Positions 10,617 through 19,904 of a stretch of 64,000 nucleotides of DNA are shown here, piece after piece. Position 1 is the first letter of the stretch. Every line of letters starts with the position of its first letter. The DNA is taken from the NCBI GenBank assembly GCA_026537415.1, contig JAFNMF010000028.1, positions 37,575-101,574 of the forward strand, given 5' to 3'. A model generated the notes under the pieces. It searched no databases, was not told the DNA's origin, and saw only the letters and a program-made list of their open reading frames with translations. The DNA comes from Acetobacteraceae bacterium B3987. GTDB lineage: Bacteria; Pseudomonadota; Alphaproteobacteria; Acetobacterales; Acetobacteraceae. A program made the translations under genes and the position numbers.

Positions 10617-10693
10617 CGGAGTGTAGCTCAGCCTGGTAGAGCACTGTGTTCGGGACGCAGGGGCCGGAGGTTCGAATCCTCTCACTCCGACCA
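10617..10693 (+). tRNA. tRNA-Pro(CGG)
   Basis: A cloverleaf is evident. The acceptor stem CGGAGTG pairs with CACTCCG (10617-10623 with 10683-10689), followed by discriminator A and an encoded CCA at 10691-10693. The D arm is GCTCAGCCTGGTAGAGC. The anticodon stem CTGTG/CGCAG holds loop TTCGGGA, placing anticodon CGG, and the T arm contains GGTTCGAATCC. It decodes CCG, a frequent proline codon in the GC-rich genes here. Confidence 0.97.
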
Positions 10694-10969
10694 TTAATTC
10701 CCCTAAAAACTTCATCTAATAGCAACTGGAATGCCCTTTCGGGTTTGCCGTGCAGTAAGCATACACACATTAACGCAATTAAATCATTAAAATAAAATTA
10801 CGCACTATGGGTGTTATGCCTTTCGCCTATTCACCATATCGCAAGGGACGATAGACGCTCCCCCCATTATAGGTAATAAGGGAACGTGCTTTTTGTCATG
10901 GTAAAGCGGAACACCGGTCCCTCCTCCATGAAAAAGAAGTCAGTTATACTTTTCTGCAAGGATCATATC

Positions 10970-11332
10970 ATGACCCGCAAGATTTATTCTCTCATTGCTG
11001 CTGCCATGCTGGTGGGTTCCGCTGCTCCGGCTATGGCTGAACCGGGTGGCTGCCTGAAATATGGTGCCGCTGGTGCCGTTGCTGGCCATATCGCCAATAA
11101 GCACAGCGTGATGGGTGCTGTTGGCGGTTGCGCCGTTGGCATGTATCAGCGTCACAAATACCGCAAGAGCATCGCTGAGAAAGCAGCGCAGTGGGACAAG
11201 GAACACCCTGTCGATAGCAAGCAGACTGGTTCCGGCTGGTGGCAGAACAACCATTCCGCCGCTGCTCTTAACCAGAAGGCCCAGTGGTACGATGCTGAGC
11301 ATCCCGAAAGCAATGCTCCGGCTGCCCACTAA
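10970..11332 (+). CDS. Small exported glycine-zipper-like protein, function unknown
   Basis: A 120-residue protein of unknown function. It begins with a Sec-type signal peptide (IYSLIAAAMLVGSAAPAMA, cut before EPGG). A glycine/alanine-rich segment (YGAAGAVAGHIANKHSVMGAVGGCAVGMY, here split for reading) follows and resembles a glycine zipper that may insert into a membrane. The C-terminal half holds two similar short motifs, AAQWDKEHP and KAQWYDAEHP. The ATG at 10970 has AAGGA 7 bases upstream, so it is preferred over an upstream in-frame start at 10886. It is monocistronic, bounded by tRNA-Pro and a strong terminator. The 276 bases before it are AT-rich and hold only its promoter. Confidence 0.75.
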   Translation: MTRKIYSLIAAAMLVGSAAPAMAEPGGCLKYGAAGAVAGHIANKHSVMGAVGGCAVGMYQRHKYRKSIAEKAAQWDKEHPVDSKQTGSGWWQNNHSAAALNQKAQWYDAEHPESNAPAAH

Positions 11333-11352
11333 GGCTTGAGCCTGCCCGTATG

Positions 11353-11384
11353 AAAAACCCGGCCATCTCTGGCCGGGTTTTTTT
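11353..11384. terminator. Bidirectional terminator between the small exported protein and hemH
   Basis: AAACCCGGCC/GGCCGGGTTT pairs around a 6-nt loop and runs into TTTTTTT on the plus strand and an A tract (T on the minus strand) on the other side. It can serve both the plus-strand gene and the convergent hemH. Confidence 0.92.
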
Positions 11385-11410
11385 ATCATTAGGTTGGATT
11401 TCAACGCCTA

Positions 11411-12442
11411 TCAGAACTGAAATCCCTTCATCGCCTGACGGGACAGTACTTCCAGCAGCGTGACGGCTTCCGGTGCATCATTCAGGCAGGGAACGAAGGC
11501 AAACTCTTCACCACCGGCCTCCATGAACTCTTCACGAACCTCACGGCCAATTTCATCCAGAGTTTCGATACAATCCGCCATAAAACCGGGCATGATAACA
11601 GCAATCTTCGTGATTCCCTGCTTCGGCAAAGCGGAAATGTAGGGAGCCGTGTAGGGCTGCAACCATTCCATCGGGCCAAAACGAGATTGGAATGTCAACG
11701 GCACCTCGTCCTCACTCATACCCAGTGCGGCAGCCAGTGCTTTGGTCGTGCGGATACATTCATCCCGATAGGAATCGCCTTTCTCGACAAACTCCTTCGG
11801 CAGGCCATGATAGGACGCCACAAGACGCTGCGGCTTAAAGGACAGCCCTTCATAAACCCGGCGGACAGACACTGCCAGAGCCTCAATGAACTGTGGATGA
11901 TCGGGGAAGGACGGTACTGTCAGCACCGCAGGCTGCCGCCGCAGGCGCATCAGCGCACGAAAAAGCTGGTCATTGGCTGTAGCGGTCGTTGTTGCTGAAT
12001 ATTGCGGATAAAGCGGAATGCTGACGATACGGTCACAGCCCTGATCCATCAGCTCCGTCAGAGCTTGTTTTACGGAGGGCTGGCCATAGCGCATCCCCCA
12101 CGCCACCGGAATCCCATCCGGTGCCAAACGCTCCGCCAAGCCTTCCGCCTGCTTGCGAGTAAAGACACGCAGAGGAGACGCATTCTCCTCTTTGTCCCAA
12201 ATACGGGCGTAATTGGCCCCGCTGGCAAAAGGTCTACGGGCCAGCACCAGCGTGTTGAGAATCGGCTGCCAGATGAGCGGATGGGCTTCAATCACCCGGC
12301 GGTCTGAAAGAAATTCTTTCAGATAGCGGCGGACAGAGAAATAACCCGTATCATCCGGCGTACCGAGATTGACGAGGAGAACACCAACCCGCCCCCCGGA
12401 GGGAACAGGCGTGCGAGGAGGCGTGTAAGTGAAATAAGACAT
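11411..12442 (-). CDS. hemH: Ferrochelatase
   Basis: Inserts Fe2+ into protoporphyrin IX in the last step of haem synthesis. The 343 residues contain the N-terminal VGVLLVNLGTPD, the catalytic-His segment LVASYHGLPKEFVEKGDSY, and MPGFMADCIETLDEIG with the conserved metal-site Glu. Length is typical of a cytoplasmic or membrane-associated bacterial enzyme. GGAGG precedes the ATG at proper spacing. It stands alone on the minus strand. Haem demand in this window includes cytochrome b561 and KatG. Confidence 0.97.
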   Translation of the reverse strand: MSYFTYTPPRTPVPSGGRVGVLLVNLGTPDDTGYFSVRRYLKEFLSDRRVIEAHPLIWQPILNTLVLARRPFASGANYARIWDKEENASPLRVFTRKQAEGLAERLAPDGIPVAWGMRYGQPSVKQALTELMDQGCDRIVSIPLYPQYSATTTATANDQLFRALMRLRRQPAVLTVPSFPDHPQFIEALAVSVRRVYEGLSFKPQRLVASYHGLPKEFVEKGDSYRDECIRTTKALAAALGMSEDEVPLTFQSRFGPMEWLQPYTAPYISALPKQGITKIAVIMPGFMADCIETLDEIGREVREEFMEAGGEEFAFVPCLNDAPEAVTLLEVLSRQAMKGFQF

Positions 12443-12566
12443 AGCTCCTCCACTATGGAGATAGCACCGCCTTTTGGAAAGAGGATTTCACTTACACTCT
12501 TTTACAGGCATCATTTATGAAAAGACCATCCTCATAAGGGAGAGCCTTTCCAAAAAGTAACGCTGC

Positions 12567-13631
12567 TTATGCCGGCTCTTCCGCACGGGGAACCGGCTGC
12601 CAAAGCGGAGAATCCTTACCGATCAGATGCTGCTCATCGAGGCTCTCAGCAATCTGCACGGCATTGAGGGCCGCCCCCTTGCGGAGATTGTCCGACACAC
12701 ACCAGAAGGCCAGACCATTCTCCACAGTCGGGTCAATACGCAGGCGGGACACATAGGTGTCATCCTCACCCACGCACTCGATCGGGGTGACATAGCCACC
12801 ATCTTCCCGCTCATCACGCAGCACAACACCCGGAGCCTTCCGAAGGGCGGCACGGGCCTTTTCTAGATCAACCGGCTTCTCACACTCAATGCTGATGGCC
12901 TCAGAATGACCGATGAAGACCGGCACACGCACGCAGGTAGCAAAAACCTTGATGTCCGGATCCAGAATCTTACGAGTCTCGACCGCCATCTTCCATTCTT
13001 CCTTGGTGGAGCCGTCTTCCATGAAGCGGTCGATATGCGGAATCAAGTTGAAGGCAATCTGCTTGGTGAACTGGGCAACGGTCGGCGGGTCATTTACGAA
13101 GCTGCCCTTCGTCTGGCTGAACAGCTCATCCATGCCGGACTTCCCAGCCCCGGACACAGCCTGATAGGTGGACACCACCACACGTTTGATGCGGAACAGA
13201 TCATGCAGCGGCTTCAGGGCCACCATCATCTGGGCCGTGGAACAGTTGGGGTTGGCGATGATGCCCTTGCGAGCCTTCTTCAGGGCAGCGGCATTGACCT
13301 CCGGCACCACGAGCGGCACGCCCGGCTCCATACGGAAGTGGGAGGTATTGTCCACGACCAGACATTTCGCTGCCGCAGCCTTAGGCGCATATTTGGCAGA
13401 CACCGCCCCACCGGGGGAGAACAGCGCAATATCCCAGCCCGTGAAATCGAACGTCTCCAGATTCTGGATTTTCAGAACCTTCTTCTCGCCAAAAGACACT
13501 TCCCGCCCAGCAGACCGGGCAGAAGCCAGTGCTACAATCTCATCAACCGGAAACTGACGTTCTGCCAGCGTCTTCAGAATTTCACGCCCGACAGCCCCTG
13601 TAGCCCCAACAACGGCAACCCTGTAACCCAT
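12567..13631 (-). CDS. asd: Aspartate-semialdehyde dehydrogenase
   Basis: Reduces aspartyl phosphate to aspartate semialdehyde, the branch point to lysine, threonine and methionine. The 354 residues show VAVVGATGAVGREIL at the N-terminus, the active-site cysteine in ANPNCSTAQM (about Cys133), and the C-terminal SDNLRKGAALNAVQIAE motif. The start at 13631 (MGYRVAVVG) has GGGAGAATGAGAG just upstream; an in-frame extension to 13676 is possible but adds non-conserved residues. It shares a pathway with dapB in this window but is not linked to it. Confidence 0.96.
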   Translation of the reverse strand: MGYRVAVVGATGAVGREILKTLAERQFPVDEIVALASARSAGREVSFGEKKVLKIQNLETFDFTGWDIALFSPGGAVSAKYAPKAAAAKCLVVDNTSHFRMEPGVPLVVPEVNAAALKKARKGIIANPNCSTAQMMVALKPLHDLFRIKRVVVSTYQAVSGAGKSGMDELFSQTKGSFVNDPPTVAQFTKQIAFNLIPHIDRFMEDGSTKEEWKMAVETRKILDPDIKVFATCVRVPVFIGHSEAISIECEKPVDLEKARAALRKAPGVVLRDEREDGGYVTPIECVGEDDTYVSRLRIDPTVENGLAFWCVSDNLRKGAALNAVQIAESLDEQHLIGKDSPLWQPVPRAEEPA

Positions 13632-13713
13632 TCTCTCATTCTCCCTCAGGCAGGGTCCAACCCTGCCCTGTTTCATTCAGAAACCCATCCGGGCCCCATT
13701 ATAAGGATTGTCT

Positions 13714-14352
13714 TTACCCGATGAAGGGCAACCGCTTGAAAAAGGCGGAAAAACGGTGACGCTGTACCTCACGGCGGGCACGACCATCCTGCGCCATGTA
13801 ATTAAGCTGAACCGTATAACGTGGCCCCACATAAGGGCGGTGCCCATGCCATGTATTCGGCCCGTTCGGAAAAATGACCAACGTCCCCCCGGCGGGTGGA
13901 ATCTCGCTGGCATAGTCCTCCACATCATCCGGCCCATTCAGAAAGCGCAAACAGCCTCCCTTATGGCCCCAATCCTGCGCTGGGTCATTCAGATAAAGCA
14001 GGATTGTCACACGCTTGGAGGCACTGTCCCTGTGGATGCGCCCATCCTTAGCCCGTGTCTGGCCCCGCATGGTCACCATGCTGGGCGCAGACCGGACATC
14101 CAGACCGAATTTTTCCGAAACGATGTCTTTCAACCGCGGCCCGGCAAATTCCTCCATCATGGCTTTCAGTTCCGGATGCAGCTTCAGGGCACCGAGAGGG
14201 AAAGACCCGCCTGCCCGTATCTCCGGCAACAGCGAAACCGCCCGAGCAAGGGATGACCCAGCGAGGAAATCCGGCACCACGATATGAGGGCATGGTGCCT
14301 GATTGACCGTAGCTTGCCTTACAGCTTCATGATTGAGAGAAATCACACTCAT
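13714..14352 (-). CDS. 2-oxoglutarate/Fe(II)-dependent oxygenase, prolyl-hydroxylase type
   Basis: A predicted non-haem iron oxygenase of about 212 residues; the substrate is unknown. The double-stranded beta-helix core carries the iron triad as HRD (RIHRDSASKRV, about residue 112) and a distal His in NTWHGHRPY. An Arg in RYTVQLNYM is placed to bind the 2-oxoglutarate carboxylate, as in P4H-fold enzymes. GTLVIFPNGP is also typical. ATG at 14352 is preferred to a TTG at 14391. It is transcribed divergently from sucA, whose product consumes 2-oxoglutarate, but that may be coincidence. The region 14353-14495 holds both promoters. Confidence 0.8.
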   Translation of the reverse strand: MSVISLNHEAVRQATVNQAPCPHIVVPDFLAGSSLARAVSLLPEIRAGGSFPLGALKLHPELKAMMEEFAGPRLKDIVSEKFGLDVRSAPSMVTMRGQTRAKDGRIHRDSASKRVTILLYLNDPAQDWGHKGGCLRFLNGPDDVEDYASEIPPAGGTLVIFPNGPNTWHGHRPYVGPRYTVQLNYMAQDGRARREVQRHRFSAFFKRLPFIG

Positions 14353-14495
14353 AACGGCCACCACGCTACCGCTCCCCGGCAGGGCAAGCAAGCCATCCCG
14401 ATATCGTCAGCCAACATAATGAGGGAAGATTTTGCCTTCACGCCACGATCGGTTAAAAATACGGCCCCAACGAGGCAAAAGAGAAAGAGACCAGC

Positions 14496-17198
14496 ATGAC
14501 GGGCTCACCGAACCATCAGAATGCGATCAACGGCGAGAATATTGCCTATCTCGGTGAGCTGTACACCCAGTGGCTGGAAGACCCCTCTACCGTCCATCCC
14601 GATTATGACACCCTGTTTGCCACACTAGGCGACCCCACGGGCGGCGAGACAGGCCTACAGGCCCCTGCCTTGGAAGAAGACCTACGAGATGAACGGCTGA
14701 AGGAAGCCTTCCGCCTCTGCGGTCATCTTCAGGCGGAGCTGGACCCGCTGGGTCTGCGCCCTGCCCGCCAAATTGACGCCCTCACCCCCGACAGCCGGAC
14801 AGACCCCGCCCTACTGGCCCGCCTGAAACGGGCCTATTGCGGGCCAATCGGGGCCGAATTCATGCACCTTCAGGACAGCCAGCAGCGGCAATGGTGGATC
14901 GACCGGCTGGAAGACAGCCCGACAACAGCCCTGCCTCTCTCGCAAGAGCGCATCCTGAGCCTTCTGACCCATGCAGAAGGATTCGAAACCTTCTGCCAGC
15001 AGCGTTTCACCGGGATGCGCCGTTTTGGCCTCGAAGGCGGGGAAAGCCTGATCGTCGCCCTTCAGGCCCTGCTGAATGAAGCGGCACGGGATGGCGTACG
15101 CTCCATTTCGCTCGGTATGCCCCATCGGGGGCGGCTGAATGTCATGGCCAACATCCTGCGCAAGCCCTATGCCGCCATCTTCAGCGAGTTTGCAGGCAAA
15201 GCCTTCTACCCAGAAGGCATCCGAGTCTCCGGCGATGTGAAATATCACCTCGGCACTACGACCACCATCCGTCAGGGCCGCCACGAAATCCGCATCTCCC
15301 TCCTGCCCAACCCCTCCCATCTGGAAGCCGTGGACCCAGTCGTACTGGGTCGTGTCCGGGCCGATCAAGATAAAGATAAGGACGAAGACCGTCAGAAACA
15401 TCTGGGGATTCTCGTTCACGGTGATGCCGCCTTCGCCGGTCAGGGCGTGGTGTATGAGACGCTCCAGCTCTCCAGACTGGAAGGCTACCGCACTGGCGGA
15501 ACGGTGCATCTCATCATCAACAATCAGGTCGGTTTCACCACCAGCCCGGACGCCGCCCATTCCGGCATTTGGAACACCGATGTCGCCAAGACGGTGCAGG
15601 CTCCCATCCTGCATGTGAATGGCGACAACCCGGAAGCCGTGGCACGCTGTGCCGCTCTGGCGCATGAATGGCGGAAAACCTTCACCAGCGACATCGTGGT
15701 GGATATCATCAGCTATCGCCGTCACGGCCATAACGAGACGGACGATCCCGCTTTCACGCAGCCTGCGATGGTGCAGACCATCAGCCAGCATCCGACATTG
15801 CGGACCCTCTACGCCAAGAAAATTCTGACCGAAACGGACATTCACCCTGCCGAGGTTGATGCGCTGTGGGATGATGTGCAGTCCCAGCTTCACCGGGCCT
15901 TTGAGGAAGCCGACACCTATCAGCCGGACCCGACCGATTGGCTGGATTACAGCCCACAGGACCCCACCCGCCTGCTGGACACGCCAGAACGCATCCAGCC
16001 CATGACAGGCGTGCCCCTGCCTCGGCTCCAGCAGGTTGGCGAAGCCATAACGACCATTCCAGCAGATTTCACGGTTCATCCCCGTCTGGCACGGTTGCTC
16101 AAAGCAAAACAAGCCACACTAACCGCCGGGGGCCCTGTGGACTGGGCCACGGCAGAAGCCCTCGCTTTCGGCACGCTGGCCCTTGATGGCCATGCCATCC
16201 GTCTCTCCGGGCAGGATTGTGGCCGGGGAACCTTCAGCCAGCGTCACGCCGTGCTGACAGACCAGCATACAGGCCATCACTACACGCCACTGGCCCATAT
16301 CGCACCCCATCAGGCCCCCGTGAATGTCTGGAACTCGCCCCTCTCCGAATATGGCGTGATGGGGTTTGAATATGGCTATTCACTGGGCAACCCCGATGCG
16401 CTGGTGCTGTGGGAAGGGCAGTTTGGCGACTTCGCTAATGGGGCGCAGATCATCATCGACCAGTTCCTCGCTGCCGGGGAAACAAAATGGCTGCGGACAT
16501 CCGGCCTGACCCTGCTCCTGCCCCACGGCTATGAAGGCGCAGGGCCGGAACATTCCTCCGCCCGACCGGAACGGTTCCTCCAGCTCTGTGCCGAGAACAA
16601 CATGCGGGTCTGCATGCCTTCCAGCCCGGCGAGCTTCTTCCATCTGCTCCGGCGGCAGATCGTCCGCCGCTGCCGCAAGCCGCTGGTCGTCTTCAGCCCC
16701 AAATCGCTCCTGCGGCACAAACAGGCCGTCTCCCTGCTCAGCGAGATGGGACCACAGACACGCTTCATCCCCGTCATTGCCGATGCCACCTGCACGGGTG
16801 GCGCAAAACGGGTCATATTGTGCAGCGGCAAGGTCTATTACGACCTGATCCAGAAACGGGACGAAGCCGGACTGAAGCACTGCGCCATCATCCGGCTGGA
16901 ACAGCTCTACCCCTTCCCCCATCACGCCCTTGCTGAAGAGCTGGGCCATCACCCGCAGGCACAGGACATCATCTGGTGTCAGGAAGAGCCGGAAAATGGC
17001 GGGGCATGGCAGTTCGTGGACCGACGCATTGAAGCCTGCCTGCGTGAGGCGGGTCATGCCTGCACCCGCCCGCATTATGCCGGCCGCAGAGCCTCTGCCT
17101 CCCCAGCGACCGGACTGCCCAGCATCCATCAGGCGGAACAGGAAACACTCGTCCGGCAGGCTCTGGGACTGGAAGCGGCTCGCACAACCATCGACTGA
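14496..17198 (+). CDS. sucA: 2-oxoglutarate dehydrogenase E1 component
   Basis: Thiamine-diphosphate decarboxylase subunit of the 2-oxoglutarate dehydrogenase complex in the TCA cycle. The 900 residues have the E1 N-terminal segment (NIAYLGELYTQWLEDPSTVH), the TPP-binding motif HGDAAFAGQG through LIINNQVGFTTSP, the segment SYRRHGHNETDDPAFTQP, and the C-terminal transketolase-like domain (EYGVMGFEYGYSLGNPDALV, SSARPERFLQLCAE). Length is a little short of the usual 930-960. Unusually, sucB and lpd do not follow; trpB starts 30 bases after its stop. The E2 and E3 partners must be elsewhere or absent. Confidence 0.95.
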   Translation: MTGSPNHQNAINGENIAYLGELYTQWLEDPSTVHPDYDTLFATLGDPTGGETGLQAPALEEDLRDERLKEAFRLCGHLQAELDPLGLRPARQIDALTPDSRTDPALLARLKRAYCGPIGAEFMHLQDSQQRQWWIDRLEDSPTTALPLSQERILSLLTHAEGFETFCQQRFTGMRRFGLEGGESLIVALQALLNEAARDGVRSISLGMPHRGRLNVMANILRKPYAAIFSEFAGKAFYPEGIRVSGDVKYHLGTTTTIRQGRHEIRISLLPNPSHLEAVDPVVLGRVRADQDKDKDEDRQKHLGILVHGDAAFAGQGVVYETLQLSRLEGYRTGGTVHLIINNQVGFTTSPDAAHSGIWNTDVAKTVQAPILHVNGDNPEAVARCAALAHEWRKTFTSDIVVDIISYRRHGHNETDDPAFTQPAMVQTISQHPTLRTLYAKKILTETDIHPAEVDALWDDVQSQLHRAFEEADTYQPDPTDWLDYSPQDPTRLLDTPERIQPMTGVPLPRLQQVGEAITTIPADFTVHPRLARLLKAKQATLTAGGPVDWATAEALAFGTLALDGHAIRLSGQDCGRGTFSQRHAVLTDQHTGHHYTPLAHIAPHQAPVNVWNSPLSEYGVMGFEYGYSLGNPDALVLWEGQFGDFANGAQIIIDQFLAAGETKWLRTSGLTLLLPHGYEGAGPEHSSARPERFLQLCAENNMRVCMPSSPASFFHLLRRQIVRRCRKPLVVFSPKSLLRHKQAVSLLSEMGPQTRFIPVIADATCTGGAKRVILCSGKVYYDLIQKRDEAGLKHCAIIRLEQLYPFPHHALAEELGHHPQAQDIIWCQEEPENGGAWQFVDRRIEACLREAGHACTRPHYAGRRASASPATGLPSIHQAEQETLVRQALGLEAARTTID

Positions 17199-17228
17199 TC
17201 CTTCATTCAGAACGTAAAGACACACATC

Positions 17229-18461
17229 ATGCCAGCAGATACATCCATCACCAGCCAGCTCAATTCCCTCCGCACCGGGCCGGATGAACGGGGGCATTTC
17301 GGAATTCACGGGGGCCGCTTCGTGGCCGAAACCCTCATGCCCCTGATGCTGGAACTGGAAAAGGCCTATAACCACGCCAAGACCGACCCACAGTTTCAGG
17401 AAGAGCTGGATTACTACCTCCGCCATTATGTCGGCCGCCCCAGCCCGCTCTGGCACGCAAGAAGACTGAGTGAAACGCTCGGCGGAGCGCAGATTTACCT
17501 CAAGCGGGAAGAACTGAATCATACAGGCTCCCACAAGCTGAACAACGTGATGGGCCAGATTCTGCTGGCCCGCCGCATGGGCAAGACCCGCATCGTGGCC
17601 GAGACCGGAGCCGGACAGCATGGCGTAGCCACCGCCACCGTCTGCGCCCTTTTCGGGCTGGAATGTGAAATCTACATGGGTGCCACCGATGTGGAACGGC
17701 AGAAGCCCAATGTCTTCCGTATGCATCTGCTGGGGGCCAAGGTCCATCCCGTCACGGCGGGTGCCGGCACACTGAAGGATGCCATGAATGAGGCCATGCG
17801 GGACTGGGTTGCCAATGTGGAGAACACCTACTTCCTCGTCGGCACGGTGGCAGGGCCGCATCCTTACCCGGCCATGGTGAGGGACTTCCAGTCCGTTATC
17901 GGGACGGAAGCCCGTGAGCAGATACAGGAACAGACAGGCCGCCTGCCCGATGCCGTCATTGCTGCCATCGGGGGCGGGTCCAACGCCATGGGAATATTCC
18001 ACCCCTTCCTTGATGATACCGAAGTTCCACTTTACGGCGTGGAAGCCGCCGGGCTAGGGCTGGATAGTGGCAAGACAGCAGCCTCCATCGCCCGTGGCAG
18101 ACCCGGCGTCCTGCACGGCAACCGCACCTACCTGCTTCAGGATGACCACGGGCAGATCACGGAAGCCCATTCCATCAGTGCCGGACTGGACTATCCCGGC
18201 ATCGGGCCGGAACATTCATGGCTCAACGACATTGGCCGGGTGAAATACGTCAGTGCCACAGACCAGCAGGCCCTTGAAGCCTTCCAGACCCTCACGAAGC
18301 TGGAAGGCATCATCCCGGCACTGGAAAGTGCCCATGCCGTGGCCCATGCCATCGTGATGGCCCCGACCATGGAAAAAAACCAGACCATCATCGTCAATCT
18401 GTCTGGCCGGGGGGACAAGGATGTCCCCACCGTTGCGGCCCATCTGGGCGTGAAACTGTAA
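17229..18461 (+). CDS. trpB: Tryptophan synthase beta subunit
   Basis: PLP enzyme that condenses indole with serine to give tryptophan. The 410 residues include the PLP-lysine motif [14 protein letters not shown] (Lys near 102), [14 protein letters not shown], the phosphate loop GGGSNAMG, and the C-terminal NLSGRGDKD. Length is typical. trpA follows after 11 bases with a good AAGGAG site, giving the classic trpBA pair. The gene begins 30 bases after sucA without an obvious terminator between them. Confidence 0.98.
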   Translation: MPADTSITSQLNSLRTGPDERGHFGIHGGRFVAETLMPLMLELEKAYNHAKTDPQFQEELDYYLRHYVGRPSPLWHARRLSETLGGAQIYLKREELNHTGSHKLNNVMGQILLARRMGKTRIVAETGAGQHGVATATVCALFGLECEIYMGATDVERQKPNVFRMHLLGAKVHPVTAGAGTLKDAMNEAMRDWVANVENTYFLVGTVAGPHPYPAMVRDFQSVIGTEAREQIQEQTGRLPDAVIAAIGGGSNAMGIFHPFLDDTEVPLYGVEAAGLGLDSGKTAASIARGRPGVLHGNRTYLLQDDHGQITEAHSISAGLDYPGIGPEHSWLNDIGRVKYVSATDQQALEAFQTLTKLEGIIPALESAHAVAHAIVMAPTMEKNQTIIVNLSGRGDKDVPTVAAHLGVKL

Positions 18462-18472
18462 GGAGAGCCACC

Positions 18473-19288
18473 ATGAGCCGCATCAAGGCCTGTTTCGACC
18501 GCCTGAAAAAAGAGGAGCGTGGTGCCCTGCTCCCCTATCTGGAAGCTTTCGACCCGGACCGGGAGACCTCTCTGGCCCTGCTGCGCCAGATGCCTGAAGC
18601 CGGGGCCGATCTCATCGAAGTCGGCGTGCCCTTCTCCGACCCCTCCGCCGACGGCCCGACCATCCAGCTTGCCGCCCAGCGGGGCCTGAAGGCCGGTGCC
18701 ACACTGAAGGGTGTTCTGGACCTCATCCATGAGTTCCGGAAAGAAAACGACCACACACCCATCATCCTGATGGGCTATTACAACCCGATCGACCGTTACG
18801 GTGTGGAACGTTTCTGCAAAGATGCCCGTGCCGCCGGTGTGGATGGGCTGATCGTGGTGGACCTGCCACCTGAGGAATCCGAGGAACTGGCCCCTTATGC
18901 CAGAGCGGAAGGGCTGGACATGATTACCCTCACCGCCCCCACCACACCGGATGACCGGCTAAAAGCCATCCTCAAGGATGCCAGCGGCTTCGTCTATTAC
19001 GTGAGCATCACGGGCATTACCGGCACACGCAGTGCCACGGAAGAGCAGCTGAAAGCCGCCATGACCCGCCTAAAAGCTGCAACGGACCTCCCCGTCGTAG
19101 CCGGTTTTGGTATCAGCACACCGGAGCAGGCCCGCATCGCCTCCCGCATCAGCAATGGGGCCGTTGTGGCCTCCGCCATCATCAAGGACATGGCCGCCAC
19201 CTACGATGAACACGGCCACGCCACTGACAGGAGTCTCTCTGCTGCGCTGGAAAAAATCCGCTCTCTGGCCAAGGCCGTGCGGAAATAA
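18473..19288 (+). CDS. trpA: Tryptophan synthase alpha subunit
   Basis: Cleaves indole-3-glycerol phosphate and channels indole to TrpB. The 271-residue TIM barrel carries the catalytic-Glu signature LIEVGVPFSDPSADGPTIQ near 50-68, the loop-2 region MGYYNPIDRYG, and the phosphate-binding end VAGFGISTPEQ plus GAVVASAI. Length is normal. A strong hairpin ends the operon. In many alphaproteobacteria accD and folC come next; here they appear 6.9 kb later. Confidence 0.97.
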   Translation: MSRIKACFDRLKKEERGALLPYLEAFDPDRETSLALLRQMPEAGADLIEVGVPFSDPSADGPTIQLAAQRGLKAGATLKGVLDLIHEFRKENDHTPIILMGYYNPIDRYGVERFCKDARAAGVDGLIVVDLPPEESEELAPYARAEGLDMITLTAPTTPDDRLKAILKDASGFVYYVSITGITGTRSATEEQLKAAMTRLKAATDLPVVAGFGISTPEQARIASRISNGAVVASAIIKDMAATYDEHGHATDRSLSAALEKIRSLAKAVRK

Positions 19289-19301
19289 AAATAGCAAAGA
19301 A

Positions 19302-19330
19302 AAACCCCCGGCCTACTTGACCGGGGGTTT
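19302..19330. terminator. Terminator after trpA
   Basis: AAACCCCCGG (19302-19311) pairs with CCGGGGGTTT (19321-19330) around a 9-nt loop. T- and A-rich flanks allow use from both sides. It lies between trpA and the convergent small gene at 19370. Confidence 0.85.
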
Positions 19331-19369
19331 CCCTATACTGCGTCTCTTTTCAGGATTCGCCCTGAAAGA

Positions 19370-19615
19370 TCAGGACTTCAGCCAACGAGCAATGGCGCAG
19401 AGACCTGCCAGAGCAGCCACGATGACACCACCCCACAGCAGGGTATGACCAACGCACTGGCAACGGCTCTTCGGCTCTTTCAGCTCTTCGCTGACAGACT
19501 GGAGTGTCTCCTGAGCGCGCTTAGCGTACTCCTCAGCCTTGGCTTTAAGCTCATCGGTGTTGATAACTTCCTCAGCCTTAGACTTGAGCTCATCAATATT
19601 GATAGCGTCTGCCAT
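19370..19615 (-). CDS. Small coiled, tail-anchored-like membrane protein, unknown
   Basis: An 81-residue protein of unknown function. The N-terminal half is hydrophilic and helical with an internal repeat (INIDELKSKAEE then INTDELKAKAEE), followed by AKRAQETLQSVSEELKEPK. A single C-terminal hydrophobic helix (TLLWGGVIVAALAGLCAIA) ends in RWLKS. The layout resembles ElaB/YqjD-like ribosome- or membrane-associated stress proteins, but that is only a topological analogy. GGAGG is correctly spaced for the ATG at 19615 rather than the ATG at 19621. It is monocistronic and convergent with trpA. Confidence 0.7.
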   Translation of the reverse strand: MADAINIDELKSKAEEVINTDELKAKAEEYAKRAQETLQSVSEELKEPKSRCQCVGHTLLWGGVIVAALAGLCAIARWLKS

Positions 19616-19682
19616 GGTCATTCCTCCCTAAACCCACCGCCCCCGCCATTACATTTGAATGACTGGTCCGGCAGATTAAATA

Positions 19683-19724
19683 TTACACTTTTGTCAGAAA
19701 AATACTGACTACCGATAAGTGTAA
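19683..19724. promoter_or_regulatory. Nested inverted repeat in the divergent region before copA
   Basis: TTACACTT (19683-19690) pairs with AAGTGTAA (19717-19724), and inside it GTCAG (19693-19697) pairs with CTGAC (19705-19709). The element lies between the small membrane-protein gene on the minus strand and copA on the plus strand, in a 290-base region otherwise without genes. It could be an operator or an early-transcript hairpin. No match to a CueR site was recognised. Confidence 0.45.
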
Positions 19725-19904
19725 CACCGATGATTTTACCAATCAGCAAATTTCTTTCATGGGAGCCTCGTCTTTTCTGCATATGTCGGCTTCACGCTAT
19801 GCAAAAAACATTTTTTCTTCTTCCCTGCCCGGCAAATGCTATTTTCTTCCTACATGCTGTTCCACAACACATCCGCCCATTCATCCACATACGGGGAGCC
19901 TTTC

